A stretch of DNA of 64,000 nucleotides from Polyodon spathula (GCF_017654505.1 NC_054538.1:21429912-21493911); one strand, 5' to 3'. Shown: positions 1-13,662, counted from the first letter of the stretch. Made by a program: numbers and translations. The notes: generated by a model not told the origin, from the letters alone.

Positions 1-1560
1 CGGAAGACCAGGATTTTGACTTGAAAGTACTGGGCACAAGTACATCTCTCGACTTGAGCAGTTAAACAACATGATAGAGATATTAAACCAAAAATAATTA
101 AAACAATCCAAGCAGTACTTTCACCTAGGGCAGGTCAGATTCCCTTGGGAAAGGTTTCAATGTCTCCAAACACAGCACATCTTTAGTTTTTCACTCTTGG
201 AACCAACTTCAAAAATCCTTTCTTATGAAAAAAATCTAAATGATCTAAGTTCTTTGTCAAGGTCAAGGTTGAAAATGCAGTTCAGGCTTCGTTATTGAGG
301 AGGCACTTGTGCCAATGAGAAGCATAGTTTAATTTGTCAGATGAGGTGTTTGCCCAGTTTCAGTGTAAACAGCGGCCATTGTAGTCTCATTAACGCAGGC
401 GTCTGTTCTGGTTGTCTCTGGGATGTGGGGATATAGTCCTGTCAAGTATTGGTCTGACATTTTTGTTGAGCTTGGAAACATCAAAATGACAACTGCCAAC
501 AAAAAAAGGTAAATTCTAGAAGTGTGTCGACTGGACAAATTGTCAAGAGGAAGCAATTCAACAAACAATACTCATCCCAGCAGGACATTGATGTGATGTT
601 TTTTTTAAAAAATGTAGCTAGTTTAGTCAGGAAAAACTGCCAGCAGGCTCTATCTGTTAGATCATTCCCCCACTGCTTTTACTCTGTCATCAGATACATT
701 CTGGTGAATATTTAAAAAAGCCAGTGTTCCAGAGGGTTAGATAACAAATGTGTCATGTCCTCATAATTTTAACTGTATGTTCTTTTGTGTCCAGCACACT
801 AGACTTTTATTTGGAGTAGGTAATCCAGATAGCATATTTATGATTATAAGTAAAAACAAAATTGTATTGTGAAAGTGCCCGCAAAAAACGGCCGCAGTAC
901 TTCAACAGGAAAGTCTAATTTATCCGGGAGAATCAAGGAAATTCTCGTGAAATCAATGGCTACTTGCACATGGAAACACAAGCTTCTCGTGAAAATGTTA
1001 ATTAGCTCATTCAAGTGCCTTACCTAAAGCCACTATAAAATACATAAGTTACTATGGTCCAAAGATGGCAGCAGGGAATTTCATGTTTTGTTTGCAGTAT
1101 TTTCCTTGTCTGATTGATGTTGCAGATAACCTCACTTTTTTCTTCGTCTTCCCTAAAACATGCTAATCATGCATGGATCTAAAGATGTTTGTAAAGTATC
1201 ATACAGATTGTATTTACCAAGTTTCTGTTTAAAACTGTTACTAAAAATGTTTGATAAACTGCAGCAAACAACTGTCAAAACATCTGTATTGTAAAGTACT
1301 ACTGAGTACAATGTTTAAATGTGTATAACTACACTCCTGTGCAATTTCTCCTAGTTATGTCTGAGCGAAGTGTCCATCCTCCACTTACATCCGTTGGAGC
1401 AATGATGAGACTCTGGTTTTAATATCCATAATAAGGGAGGAGGATATGATGAGGCAGCTTGATACAATGCACAACACGAAAATTATTTAACCACTCCCAA
1501 AATAAAATTTGTGGAATTTTTGTGACTTATTTCTTGGGAATCAACAATACTATTCAATAT
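1..1560. other. Unassigned AT-rich DNA
   Basis: Only short chance frames are present. An ACATGGAAAC word at about 968 recurs at 2,160 and 2,313 near the Harbinger remnant and may belong to its non-coding ends. Confidence 0.5.
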
Positions 1561-1739
1561 TCCAATACTTTATTTAGCAGAATTAGTCATACAAGTACAA
1601 CACAAACGAGGATGCTATTTTTTGTATAAAGAGATACAAAATAAGCTAATGAAACAAAAATGTGATGCAAAATAAAAGCACACCATCGGGTTACAAAAAT
1701 AAAGATGCAGTACATCTCTAATAGCAGGACTCTCTTCAT

Positions 1740-2037
1740 ATCGCTGTTGTGTAATTCTTGCTGGCAGCTGAGGTAGCTGTTCCTCCACTTCACTCTCCGT
1801 CAGAAGCCACTGATGCCTGAACACCTCCTTATGTTCCTGGCACAGGATACAACAGGCGATAATAATTTGGCGAGCAAACTCATGGTTCACTTCAGTACTC
1901 TTCAGTAGTATCTGCCATCTCCCTTTCAATAGCCCAAACACTTGTTCAACCACTATTTGGATTTGGCCCAATTTATTATTAATAAAAATATAACCCTCTT
2001 TCAGATGATGTGTGAAAAGCAGTGTAGGCGACAACAC
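1740..2037 (-). pseudogene. PIF/Harbinger transposase, C-terminal remnant
   Basis: The minus-strand frame from 2,037 contains IVVEQVFGLLKGRWQILL followed by FARQIIIACCILCQEHKEVF. This matches the end of the DDE domain of PIF/Harbinger (HARBI1-like) transposases, where the motif V-E-x-x-F-G-x-L-K-x-R-W carries the last catalytic acid (E31 of this frame) and is followed by a helix with I-I-A-C-C-I-L. The other two catalytic acids and the N-terminus are absent. After about residue 75 the frame continues into sequence unlike the family. It is a truncated, inactive copy. The family is well recognised; the boundaries are approximate. Confidence 0.75.
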
Positions 2038-2309
2038 TAAAGCAAAGTATTAAAAAAGCAGGCACGATCCATCAGCGAATCAGAGCTTTATTAACCATTT
2101 ATATCGAACTGGATGTCACATGTATTTCCTCAGGAGTCTCTCGTGTAGCCTTCTCTATACATGGAAACAGTTTTTTTGCAAGCTTCCTGCTAAACTGCAC
2201 GAGAATCGAACTGGGCATGATGCATGGCTAATTTTAAATATCAGCCCTTCCCCTTCTCCATTAATTTGCATGACAGGGGTAAAGTGGGCGTTCCCAGGAA
2301 AGTGAAAGG

Positions 2310-5300
2310 CTCCACATGGAAACTCAAAAAGGTATCAAGTCCATGTTTATTTCACGAGACAGAAATGCCTTGAGTAAGAGTAAACAAACATGTAAACTAA
2401 GACATTGAATGTTTCATTAATTAATACTTATGTCATATATTTGTACAGTAGTTTTTTAGTGGTTTCTTGCATTTTAGTGACATGGACTATGCAGCAGTAT
2501 ATGTGAGCTTCAGTTGGGTTTCTGTTAGGGTTTTCATGAATTTTGATCCTTTTCCCTGTTTTGGACTTGCCTAATGCAACTTTAGGGTAGTAACATCCCA
2601 AATTATAACATTTTGAAATAGTTTTTAGTTCAGCAGTACACCCAATAACATATGCATCGATTACCAGTTGAACCTTTTGCTGCCCAGTGTCCAGTATATT
2701 TGACATTGATATACTACAGTTGAAGTATCAGGGTAACTGGACAGAATACTTAAAACTAAGTTTTAAAGTTTTTTTTGTTTGTTTTATTATATATTTTTTT
2801 TACTTCTACAGGACTGTATTTTTTAATGTTACCAAACCTGCAGTTAAGCCTAGATTTTTTTTTATGTGTGTAGGTAGCAGGTAAAATAAATCTAATTTCT
2901 GTTCAATTCAGATCCTGGTATATTTTTAATTAGCATTGCTTGTGACATACAGTACTGCAAGATCAACCCTCAATCACAGCTAATACTACTTTTTTCTTTC
3001 TTTTAGGTTTTCTCTTAGCGCATGGTGAACTATTTCCATAAGACTTAAACTTCATTGGCTTGGGCATCTTTTACTGAAACGAGGACTCTGGGGAAATAAC
3101 TTTTATATTTATTTAGATGTTAAACCAAAGTAAATCAAAACCTTGATTTAAATTTGGACAGAAATGTAAAGAAGTTTGACTAAATGTAAAACAACACTTT
3201 TGAAACAAGTTTTCTGTCATGGCTAAGGGGCCAGGCATGAGTTATTTATTTTGCCGTTTTTTTTTTTTTTTTTTTTTGTAATATCACGCTGAAAATAAGC
3301 AATTGTGTTGTAGAACATGTGTTATGTTGTTTGTAGCAGCAGCTTCTATTTTCTGGCATAAAACAGTTAACAGCCATCCAGTTCAGTGTGGTCTGCCTGC
3401 CCAAGAAAAACATTTCAATATATCATATAGCAGAGAGTACATGAGCTTTGTTTTGTGGGGTTTGTACGTCTGCATACCTGACCATTCTCAAATACTGTAG
3501 CAAAGTTACCAGAGCATACGTGAAGGCGTGATATATGTGGCATCATAAGAAGCTGATACTGTGAAAAAGGGACAAACATTTAGCATAATTAAAACATGCC
3601 TGAAAGTTACATGGGCAATGGCTGTGTGTACATGCTAGTAAAATGCAATGTCTGTGCTTCTTGCTTTTAAAAACTACTCTTAAGTGGCAAATGTGCTGCA
3701 TGGAAAGGGAGGCTTAGCAAAATATATTGTACTTAGGGAAACAACAAATGTACCCTTACACTGGATATGTCTTATAAAAAGGATTTTGTCTTTAAACTTG
3801 TGGGCCACTGACACTTCTTTGGACTACATTGTATTCTTTATATTTATCAACAGGAAGGTATAAAAAAGCTATTTGAAAATGGATCGGAGATTTCCTTTAA
3901 ACTGATTTGTCAATACGAGGGCATTGATCTGTGGTAGAATGTTATCTTTCAAATTATGTTTAATCACTGTTCTAAATAAATCCTCCAGAAAAATCTGCCA
4001 ATACAGTACAGTATTTCTGTATTTTTTTTTCCTTTTTCTGCTTGATCTCTGTTCTTGTACACGCCCACTGAATGTTGTCTGTCAGTGTGGACTAAACCAG
4101 CTTCCTCGCTGTCCTATACGCTCAGTCAGTCTATTTAAATTTAGTATAACAAATAAAGTTTTTTTAAAAATCGAAAATAGTGTTTGCTGTCAGCGGCAAT
4201 ACACTAACCACAATAGCAACTAGTCTCTGGTTTGAATGATGAGTTAAAGAAATCAAACAACTGATGCAGTCAGCCAGTAAGACGCTTTGAATAATCTTTA
4301 CATTGTGAACAAATTACTGAACAAAATATTTTTCATTACCAAAACTTTTATTTTTTTCGCTGCTAAATTTTAGGAACTAACAGTAAAAGTTGCAGATGAA
4401 AAGACATAGTAGACATAAAAGCAGATGAAGTTCTAAACATTTAAAATACTGAAGTAACTAACTAATAAAATAACACAACATATACCAACACATAACAGCC
4501 CCAAAGTAACCTGTGTCCTTTACTGATGTTCTTACACGGTTCCTGCACACGCTGCCCTCACACCAGCAGGGAAGTTGAATCCATAGCAATCTTGAACCAG
4601 TGGCAGCAGAAACAGGTGTGTGATGGACACAGGTGAAAACTGCAAAGTCCAATGATGCGCTATGACACACAGACAGCTCTTGTAATGATGACGTTATTGT
4701 TTGACTTCACAAATTGTTTAACAAATTACGGCGATCGTGGTAATAAACATTGTTATGCACAAATATGTATCACAATACCTGAAAACTGAAGTCACTCCAT
4801 GTACATATATATATATATATATATAATAATATATATCTATTATATATATATATATTATATTATTTTAGCTTTTAAGATACTCAATTTATGCTAATGGAAA
4901 TATATGAAATGTATTAACTTGCATCCAGATTAGTGCCTCTGTGCTGTATTTTAGTGCTGTTTGGGGACTACTGATCCTATGATGCATTTCATGTTGCCAT
5001 AGTGCTCATGTAAAAACAGACACTGTCCTTGCAGAGAAAATTGGACAGGTGTGCATAATTCACCACTGTAGAAGAAAAAGAAAGATGGTGCTGCAGATTT
5101 CAAAACATTCTTCTGAACACTGTCAATCATTCTAAAAAACCGGGATACAGTAATACAGGTCTTGCTTTTATGGTTTAAAAATGCCCCTGGTCAGAATGGG
5201 CCATGCAGATTTCAAGTGCAGTTCATATGCAATGTCTACTTTTTAAAAGTTAACTTGCAGCAATTTATTTTCAATAAAATGCACAATACTTTTAAATTGA

Positions 5301-6540
5301 TTAGATTTTTCATTGTTGTGTAATTGACATTTTATTTCAGTGTTACTGTAACTTAATAAAAACAGGCTTTAGACTCCTCATAATAAGAATTACTGATAAG
5401 ATACATTTTTGTCCTGGTCCCTTGAAATTCGTATTAAAGAGAATTGACTGCATTTGAAAATATGTTATTATACCTTTGCATAACCCTTTTATAGCATGTA
5501 TGGATTTTATTTTTAATAATTTCTAAAGACACTGAAACTGGTCTGAATTAATAAAGGAAATGCATTTATGTTGCCTGATTTAAAATCATTTAGTCCCTTG
5601 TGTACTATGAATTTTGAATATACCCTCTCCATTTCCAATATCTAGAAAAGTAGAGGATGATGACAATATGATGACGTCGAAATTCTAGAAAAAAAACATT
5701 CCATTCATTGTAAACATTGCCGTAGATTCCACCGTCGAGTATTATCAGACACTGAAATTCATTGATAGATGGACAATCTGATACAGATAAGTGCACATCT
5801 TGAACAGGATCTTGTACAGCAGCTACATTTAAAAGTAAAATGTCTGTAACTTCAATATGTGTGTGTATTCCTCAATCACACTGGCAAAAATATCACTGCC
5901 CATGCAAAAAAAGAGGTAATGCTAATGGACTGGAATCTTTTGAAGCCTTAATAAGTTATTACTGGACAATCTACTGTCTGTTTATCACTAATGAGGCTGC
6001 AGGTGAAATACATTCCTCTGGTTAATCAACATGCATTACCATAGAAAGCGCATAAACAGGTTGCTCTGTCACAAGCTAGTTCATGGGTTAGAACTGTAAA
6101 ATTGAATCGTTTTACTTTAATCTCTATTCATAATATAGGTGCTTTCTTTCTCAAGGTCAAAGTTTGCTCCCAAAATCAAACTTTTTATCCAGTTCTGATC
6201 TACAAATGTGTAACAATATTTTGTTCCAATGTCAAGTTACCATGGTAAGATATCAAATATACTCCCACACAAACCTACTGTACATGTGATTACAAAATCA
6301 TTATGCATAGACATAGCATAGAAATACAAAACAGAAAATCAGACACAACACATTTCAAGCTTCCCAGCGTCATCAAGGCAAGTCTGATGCCCTAGCATGA
6401 TGTCATGGACCTGTTGTGATGTCATCTGTATCTTCTTTAATGCTTGTGAAGCATCACAAAGATGCTGATTTTATTAATTGAGCACACAAAACACCAGAAA
6501 CAACCATCTTTACAGCTGGCTGGAGGAAGCATTTAAATAG
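2310..6540. other. Unassigned AT-rich DNA
   Basis: Contains a 21-nt poly-T (3,257-3,277) and the AT microsatellite at 4,804. No gene or recognised element was seen. Confidence 0.5.
4804..4860. repeat. (AT)n microsatellite with imperfect hairpin
   Basis: Alternating AT with two short interruptions; self-complementary. Confidence 0.95.
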
Positions 6541-6568
6541 CATAATGATGTGGACTATAAAAGGATAT

Positions 6569-6966
6569 TGCTGCTCTAAAAAGAGTGCAATTGACCAGAA
6601 TTATTCCGGGTTTTAAAGACATGTCATATGCAGACAGGCTAAAAGAATTTAATCTATTCAGTCTTGAACAAAGAAGACTACGTGGCGACCTAATTCAAAC
6701 ATTCAAAATTCTAAAAGGTATTGACAATGTCGACCCAAGGGACTTTTTTGATCTGAAAGAAGAAACAAGGACCAGGGGTCATAAATGGAGATTAGACAAA
6801 GGGGCATTCAAAACAGAAAATAGGAGGCACTTTTTTACACAGAGAATCGTGAGGGTTTGGAAACAACTCCCCAGTAATGTTGTTGAAGCTGACACCCTGG
6901 GATCCTTCAAGCTGCTTGATGAGATTCTGGGATCAATAGACTACTAACAACCAAACAAGCAAAAAC
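6569..6966 (+). mobile_element. CR1-type LINE, 3' end of ORF2
   Basis: The plus strand encodes the C-terminal tail of a CR1-clade reverse transcriptase: DRLKEFNLFSLEQRRLRGDL, then a KGIDNVDPRDFF-like loop, RGHKWRLDKGAF, and a terminal FFTQRIVRVWKQLPSNVVEA. This tail (R-R-L-R-G-D-L, later F-F-T-x-R-x-x-x-x-W-x-x-L-P) is typical of CR1 ORF2 after the RT domain. The frame is open for 120 codons without a stop, the best preserved of the six CR1 tail copies here, but the 5' part (endonuclease, RT) is missing, as expected for a 5'-truncated insertion. The usual 3' segment with the octamer tail is not evident after 6,966. Confidence 0.75.
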
Positions 6967-7009
6967 ATAACTTTCTCATGTTCTTTTGACTAAGTTATAT
7001 GGGCAAGGT

Positions 7010-7390
7010 CCTGAAGACCCGTGATAAAAGGAAAGTGATAGATGAATTGAAGAGGAAGTAGACAGGGAGAGAAATGTGAAACGGGAGGATGAGAAGTGAG
7101 GGAGGAAGTAGAACAAGAAATAGAGTAAAAGAATGACAGTGATGAAGAGATGTAAAAGAGGATAAAGAAAGGAATGCAAGATGGATAAAAGGAGAAAGTG
7201 ACATCAAATTAGAGGATGTTCAAGAGGAGGAGATGAGAAAAGGTAATGAAAGAGTCTGTGAGACAACAGATGTGATGGGGGAGGATGAAGAGGAGAAGAG
7301 TGAGAAAATAGAAAGAAAAAAGAGGAAAGTGAGGTCAGAGAGAAGGAGTGAAAGCATGAGAGCCCTGCCCAGGAAGGGGGAGAGACCATT
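7010..7390 (+). repeat. Purine-rich low-complexity tract
   Basis: About 380 bp of the plus strand are mainly A and G (many GAGGA, AGAAA and GAAAG words) without a fixed period. The frames on either strand are composition artefacts. Confidence 0.75.
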
Positions 7391-7932
7391 GATTCACAAA
7401 GTAATTGTAAAATAAACCCTTAAGCTATCTCGAGACAAGTAAACATGTATTTGGATACCTTCTCAAGATTCGCCTTTAGCCATGTATAGACAATACCTTA
7501 CTATAATGATCTAGAGTTTGACCACAATATCCTTCTATATCACCATCAAAACTACATTCATATCCAAGTGCAGTCAAAAGTTAGACTTAAACATATGAAC
7601 ATATAATTTACAGTAATCATAGAATTCTGGCTATAAATATGATTGATTCATTTGACATATGATTTAAGGTTTAGACAATATTCAATTTTAATTAAATTCA
7701 GTGCTATCATATATCAACGCTTGTTTCAGCATATTAAAGTTATAAATATAAGATTAAAAGTAGATTGTATTTGATTGTAGTAATTTGTTTTCAATGTATA
7801 ATAAGTAATATACTAAGTATGTTCAAGACAAATTAACCATATATTCAGTTCAGATTTTAAATATATTCAACATTCAACAATGCATTCATATTCTATCATG
7901 TAATTCAACACAGATTAATATTACTTAAATTT

Positions 7933-8172
7933 AAACATAAGAAAGGTTACAAATGAGAGGAGGCCATTCGGACCATCTTGCTTGTTTGGTTGTTAGTAGT
8001 TTATTGATCCCAGAATCTCACCAAGCAGCTTCTTGAAGGATCCCAGGATGTCAGCTTCAACAACATTACTGTGGAGCTGGTTTCAGACTCCCACAATTCT
8101 CTGTGTAAAAAAGGCTCCTATTTTCTGTTCTGAATGCCCATTTATCTATTCTCCATTTTTGACCCCTGTATT
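7933..8172 (-). mobile_element. CR1-type LINE 3' end, decayed
   Basis: This is the same CR1 tail as at 6,569 but inverted, starting with the 3' end (ACATAAGAAAGGTTACAAAT at the left). It includes the conserved GAGGAGGCCATTCGG block. The ORF tail is broken by substitutions. It is a 5'-truncated copy. Confidence 0.7.
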
Positions 8173-8256
8173 CTTGATCTTACAATTAATGACCCATGGA
8201 AATTCATAGTTGTGTAGTTTCCAGTCCTTATATGTGAAGAAAGTTGAATGAGTCAC

Positions 8257-8560
8257 AGTGATAGGGTAATCGAGAAGTGTTTTTTTAATTACTCCTGGCA
8301 GAGGACGAGCTGCCAACCTCGCCTCTGTCAGAACACATTTAAATAAAAAACAATACATGGCTACACCGTCATATATTTTTAAATAAATACAAAAATGAAA
8401 CAAAACAGATACAAAAAAATACACACTAAACACAGGGGCGGAGGGGTACCCCATTCTAAAATAAATAAACAATATAAAACCAAAAACACCACATTTTATG
8501 GCAGGGCTTTGCCCTGCCCCCTTTTCATGTGCAGGGCTTCTCTCCTGCTGCCCTGCTACA
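8257..8560 (-). mobile_element. Solo LTR, 304 bp, with target duplication
   Basis: On the minus strand it begins TGTAGCAGGG and ends CCCTATCACT, near-inverted ends with the last A changed to T. A perfect 5-bp duplication GTCAC flanks it (8,252-8,256 and 8,561-8,565), as for Gypsy/ERV-type integrases. Internal sequence (ACACAGGGGCGGAGGGG, TGACGGTGTAGCC on the minus strand) is related to the LTRs at 44.8-46.2 kb. Confidence 0.75.
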
Positions 8561-8583
8561 GTCACGTAATGAAGAATTACTGT

Positions 8584-10636
8584 ATATCAATCAATCAATC
8601 AATCAATATTTATTTTATATAGCGCCTTTCATAGTGGACCACCATCACAAAGTGCTTTACAGGAAACACATAATACATTAAACAGTGAACACAATGCAAT
8701 ACATTAAATACAATTAAATAAAACACAAAGTACATTAAATACAAGGTTAGGATGTGAGTTCTAAACATCGTGGATACATGTGTCATAGAGAATCGTAACA
8801 TAAAGATTACAGTGAAAAATCTGAAATAGCAAGTTAGACAACAGCTAATAACTGATATCAGGCTTAAAGAGCTGTGGGAGATTCACGCACTAAAGCTGGG
8901 AGAGAGTTCCAGAGAGTCTGAGCCATAAAGCTAAAAGAGCGCTCTCTGAGTGTGATGCACTTTTGCTTGGGTATAACAAGCAAGCCAGGCAGGGACATAG
9001 CTGGTTAGCAGGTTGGAGAGATACTCTGGACATGTGTGATAAAGGGCTTTTTAGGCAAGCAGGAGAATTTTGAAAATAATCCTGAAATTAACAGGTAGCC
9101 AGTGCAGTTGGGCAAGACATGAACCCGCTGAGAGTTTCAGTAAAGTCAAGATGAGATGAATGCACTACAGAATATCTCTGCATCTGGGAGGGAATGGTAG
9201 GGACCTTTGAGATGTTACGGAGGTGGTAGAAGGAAGATTTGACCACTGAGGAGATTTGGGCATCAAGGGAGAGGTTATTATCCAGAAGTACACCAAGGTT
9301 TCGTACAGAGGGGGATGGCAGCAGCAGACAGTTTCTGAAGTTCAGGATGGTAATATTGAGATTCTTAAGTTCAGTTTTCAAACCTACTAGAAGCAGATCT
9401 GTTAGTGTTGAGCTGAAGAAAATTGGCAGACATCCAGACCTCGATGTCTTGGATGCAAGCTGAGAGCCGGACCATGGCAGAGGGACATCCAGGGTCGAGT
9501 TTTGTCATCTGCATAGGAGTGAAACAAGAGGCTATTTTGGCAGATGAGGTGGCTCAAGGGAAGCATGTAGATGTTGAACAGAAGAGGCCCAAGAACAGAC
9601 CCTTGAGGGACATTGCAAGTGACCAGGTTTGCGTCACCACTGCTTCCATCATAGAAGACAGACTGCATACATCCAGATAGGTAAGAGGACAACCAGAAGA
9701 GACAGGTTCCAGAGATCCCACCAAATGAGCAAGATGGGCCAAATGGCCTCCTCTTGTTTGTAAACTTTCTTATGTTCTTATGTACTTCTGAAGGTGGTCA
9801 AGAAGAATGCTAGGATCTATGGTATCAAAAGCAGCAGTTGGGTCAAGGAGGACAAGGACAGAGGGAGCAGCATCATCAGCATTAATCAGAAAATCATTTA
9901 CAATCCGGAGCAGAGCAGTTTCTGTACGGTGATGCAGCCAGAAGCCAGACGGCAGACTACAGCCCTTTCAAGAGTTTTGGAGAGAAAAGGAAGATTGGAT
10001 ATGGGACAGAAGTTAGATAAGACAGCCGGGTCAAGGGAGGGTTTTTTGAGCATTGGCGTTACTAAAGCAGTATTGAGGGCAGCAGGAACCAAACCTGAAT
10101 CCAGGGACAGGCTGAGAGTGTGCATAATGGAAGGAGCAAGATCAGAAGCACAGAGACGGATGAGATTTTGTTGGCCAGGGGTCCAAGGGGCACATGGCGG
10201 TAGTTGCTTTCAATAATAGGCTAGAGACATCAGTAGTGGAGAGGAGGAAGAGAAAGCAGGAGGGGAGTCAAGTTGCTGAAGTACTATACTGGGTTTGTGG
10301 AAGGAGAGCATAGAATAGAAGGTGTCGATTTTGTTCTGAAAGAAAGGGAAATCATGGCAGGTAAGAGAGGAGGATGTATGGGAGATGGATGTATCTGCGG
10401 TTGGATACAAGATTTGATCAATGGTTTTCAAGAGAATATTTGGTTTACCGTGTCCCATAGATTTCTGAGAAGTACTTCACTGTGGCAGTAGCAAGCGCAC
10501 GTCTGTAGCTAGTGAGGTGATTTTGTCCAGATATAGCTTTCTCCTCATGGTTAAAAAGTTTGTAGTCCTCTTCAGTTAAAGGATTAGATGCCTTTTTCTT
10601 TAGGACTCCATATCCCGTGATGCAACACAACCACAT
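8584..10636 (-). mobile_element. L2-like LINE, degenerate RT and 3' end
   Basis: Minus-strand pieces run in order from about 10,636. First comes the pre-RT region, including YRRALATATVKYFSEIY. The RT N-terminus follows (LVPAALNTALVTPMLKKPSL, then SNFCPISNLPFLSKTLERAV) near 9,900-10,125. The palm comes next, with VPQGSVLGPLLFNIYM and the catalytic YADD (9,504-9,515). The RT thumb lies at 9,088-9,381 (VRNLGVLLDNNLSLDAQIS). The 3' UTR ends at the left with the GCGCTATATAAA-like tail and a TTGA tetranucleotide run (8,586-8,608). Frames are broken in at least four places and a CR1 scrap splits it at 9,722. The endonuclease is missing. The clade (L2/Maui) is judged from the tail and RT motifs. Confidence 0.75.
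9722..9784 (+). mobile_element. Short CR1 3' tail inserted inside the L2 LINE
   Basis: Only about 62 bp are present: the GGCCAAATGGCCTCCTCTTG block and the octamer-type end CTTATGTTCTTATGT. It splits the L2 reverse transcriptase between the pieces ending near 9,700 and starting near 9,785, so it inserted after the L2 copy. Confidence 0.65.
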
Positions 10637-10639
10637 TTC

Positions 10640-13430
10640 CTGTGTGTTTAAGATGATGCTTGTATCAAGAAAGCGTCAAATTCGAGTAGATTTAAAAAGT
10701 ACTTTTGTATTAAGTAACTTCAGTATTCTTCTTTGTACTTCTTTGTTTATTTTATCATACTTTTAGATTTAGTAGCAAGTCTTTTTATTCATCCTTTGAT
10801 TTAAGATCTTTTCTTAAAAAAAAGAAGTCATTTTCTTTTGTGGCAGTTATGTTTTAGTTTTTGTTCCTTGAAGTAAGAATGTTGCGAGTTGTTGAGCTTT
10901 TAGAGATTCAGTCCAATTGTAGACACTTAGATGTTTCTGTGTAGCTTTTCCAAAAGCAGTATTGTATTTTGAGAAAGAGAGCATACTTGGAGATCTTTGA
11001 TTTGTTTGAGTTCTTGGGAAGTTGTTGTTGAAACAGATTTGTTTTGTTTTTGGAGAGAGAGAGTTTTCCTTGGAGAGAGATCGATTTTACATGCTGCAAG
11101 CATTCTTATAACATTTGAGAATAGATGTATCTCTCAGATAATTGTCATTCAATTGGTCAGTTCTTCTAGTGATTCTATTGGTAAACTCTCCATCTGGTAA
11201 TTTTATTGGCTGTTTTAAATGTAAGCAGATGATATCATAAAATACTCTTTGGTGAAATAACTTTTCCTAAGTTATTCATTTTTACTTGATAAGCACATTT
11301 CTATTTTCCTGATGTGATTTCACACAATGCAGTACCAAAATAAATTGTATAATTCCCATAAATATTATGCTATTGAATGAATTAAATTGTAATCAATTAC
11401 CTGAATTAGTTAGTGATTTAAGTAAGGCTTCATAATAGCTTGAATCTTTGTAAATTTAAGAGTTCACAAGAATATCATTTTTATAACAGTTAACATATTT
11501 TCATGTATTTTATTTACAAACTGAACCATCTCCATTGTCCACCAGATGGCAGTATGACACCATTTTGACCAGATCTCCTATAGAATTTGCATTCCTTTAG
11601 ACACGATGTCTGTAAGAACTTTATAATGTCCTGTTATCAGTTTCATGGTACAAGGTTTAAACAAAAATCTATTTAAAGTGCAATACTTAGTTCTGATAAC
11701 AATCTAAATGTGCTTAACAAAGTCAAGCCAAGCCAATCTTCACAGCAGGGATTTAGCTTAATAAATGGCTTGTTCCAGATGAGTGTATCCAAATATCTTG
11801 TCATAGTTGCCTTAGAAATATTCAATAGGTATATTTTCATTGAAGCAAATACAAATTGTACTTTCTACATCACAGAATAAACACCTCATAATATAATTTT
11901 TCAGCAAAATGAAAAAAAAATGTTTACAAAAATACAGATAGTAATATGATCCATTCACTTGTAATAAATCTATAGACATGGAAAAGTGAAGCAGAGGTCT
12001 TAATAAACTTATTTTGTGAACATTTGAGTTAAGGCAAAACTTATCATTCACACTTCCCTTCCATGGTTGTTATCAGACAGGATACACTAAGTACAGTAAC
12101 TGTTGAGTTTTCGTCTTCTACTGTCATGGTAAACACTATTATTATGAGCACACACAGTTCTATGTTTTTTTGGATGGATGTTTGTTTCAATGTAATTTAT
12201 AAGCCCTGCAAACCTACCTGCTGGTTAATTATATGAGTATAATCAATGTTGAGAGCCTTTTTCATTTCACTGTATACTGTAGTATACCAGTGGCACCCGC
12301 TGTATACTGTATACCGTAGTATAGCAGGGGCTCTACTAAACTATTCCAGTCCAATATATTGTTCCACCTGAGCCTTAATTATTGAAATGAGAAGTTCAGC
12401 ACGTCAGGAGCTACAGGTATAGGATATACCTCCATTTATCTTAATTTATTCATTGTACAAATTTATTTTTAAAAAGCAGATCAAAAAAGTTACTTTTAGT
12501 TTTAAAAAGATAAAAATAAGATTCCACAGCAGGAGATAATCTAGGCATTTAAGTGTTATCTCAGGGTAACCATGGTTAGGTGGTTGAATGGCCTATTTCC
12601 AAAACAAGCGGGATGATTCTATTAAAAAAAAAAACTCCAGCTGAGCCTCATCCCTGCAGGGTGTAAGTAGATCAAATCAATCCCTTATGCCACTGCAGGC
12701 CGGGGCTGGCCCATTACAACAGACATGCGTTTCTGTGTTTTTTTTAATTAACATAACCAATTTCAGAAGTTCTTGTCCTGCATTATCAGGTCACTGGGGG
12801 ATTGTGGGATAGTATTGTGCTGTGTTGTAAAGAAACCCGTAGTAGCAGAAGTTCAGGAAAAAGAAAATGCCTGAGCCATTAAAAAAAAGTTTTGTCGATA
12901 TTTTTATTCTCGTGCTATACACGATTGTACACAGCATTCTCAAGACCCAATTTTTCAAGACAAAAAGAAGATTGAAAGTTAATCTGATAGCTCCCATGTT
13001 AAAAACAATACATAAATCTAACACCAGTAGCAAGGAACACATCTTTAAACATGTAGGATTTTCAAGTAGGTAACATTAGTGTTTTATCTATGCCAGAAAC
13101 AAACATTCTTAAATTTTGTTGTTAAGTTTAGCCTGGGCAAAAAAGTATTGTGCTCTCTCCCGTAAACATGTACCAACCCCCAAGACACATTTTACTCTAG
13201 AATCACTGTAGTGCTCTGAATGTTTACAGAAGCATGACTACTGTTAGCAGACACAGTTTTCTGCTTTCAGAGAGAACAGTAAAGCTTATATACCTGTAGA
13301 GTGCTGTTCCATCGTGGCTTTCTCCACACAGGCACTATTCAAATGACCCTGCAGCTCAATCACGGGCCGGCACCCTAAAACACTGTCTATTTGTTCATAA
13401 AACAAGAGTAAAATTGACTGTTCCCGCTCC
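10640..13430. other. Unassigned AT-rich DNA
   Basis: Apart from the CTCF-like site at 11,539 and a pair of near-identical TGTATACTGTAGTATA-like words (12,270-12,340) nothing was recognised. Confidence 0.5.
11539..11552 (+). promoter_or_regulatory. CTCF-like motif
   Basis: CCACCAGATGGCAG matches the vertebrate CTCF core consensus CCASYAGRKGGCRS at all 14 positions. It lies in otherwise featureless AT-rich DNA. Function is inferred from the motif only; chance matches occur. Confidence 0.35.
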
Positions 13431-13434
13431 TTTA

Positions 13435-13662
13435 ACTTTTATGTAGTCAGCCCACAGCTTTTTTTATTTTGTCCCGGCACTGTTGTGGTGTTTGTGTGAA
13501 TCCGTTATCTGCAAGGACTTTTGCTATTTTTTCCTAGACTTGAATATTCCACACAGTGCCCATTAATTGTTTTTGTATTTCTAAGTCAGCCCAGACAGAC
13601 AACAAATATTTTGTCTCCTCATTTTCCCACATCCCACCACAATTTTGTTCAACGGCAGCCAT
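13435..13662 (-). pseudogene. Myb/SANT-like (MADF-type) DNA-binding ORF of a Harbinger element, remnant
   Basis: From an ATG at 13,662 the minus strand reads MAAVEQ, then WENEETKYLLSVWADLEIQ, a Myb/SANT-like helix with spaced tryptophans. A stop at 13,534 (TAG in place of a sense codon) interrupts it, and the same frame resumes with EKIAKVLADNGFTQTPQQCR followed by DKIKK. A 1-base slip then shifts the expected LWADYIKVKG into another frame. Harbinger elements of fish usually carry such a second protein, which helps import and bind the transposase. Transposase sequence is not adjacent, so this is a separate degenerate insertion from the one near 2 kb. Confidence 0.65.

Noticed and set aside
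6976..7415. Long frames on both strands in the purine-rich tract
   Set aside because: Low-complexity composition explains them.
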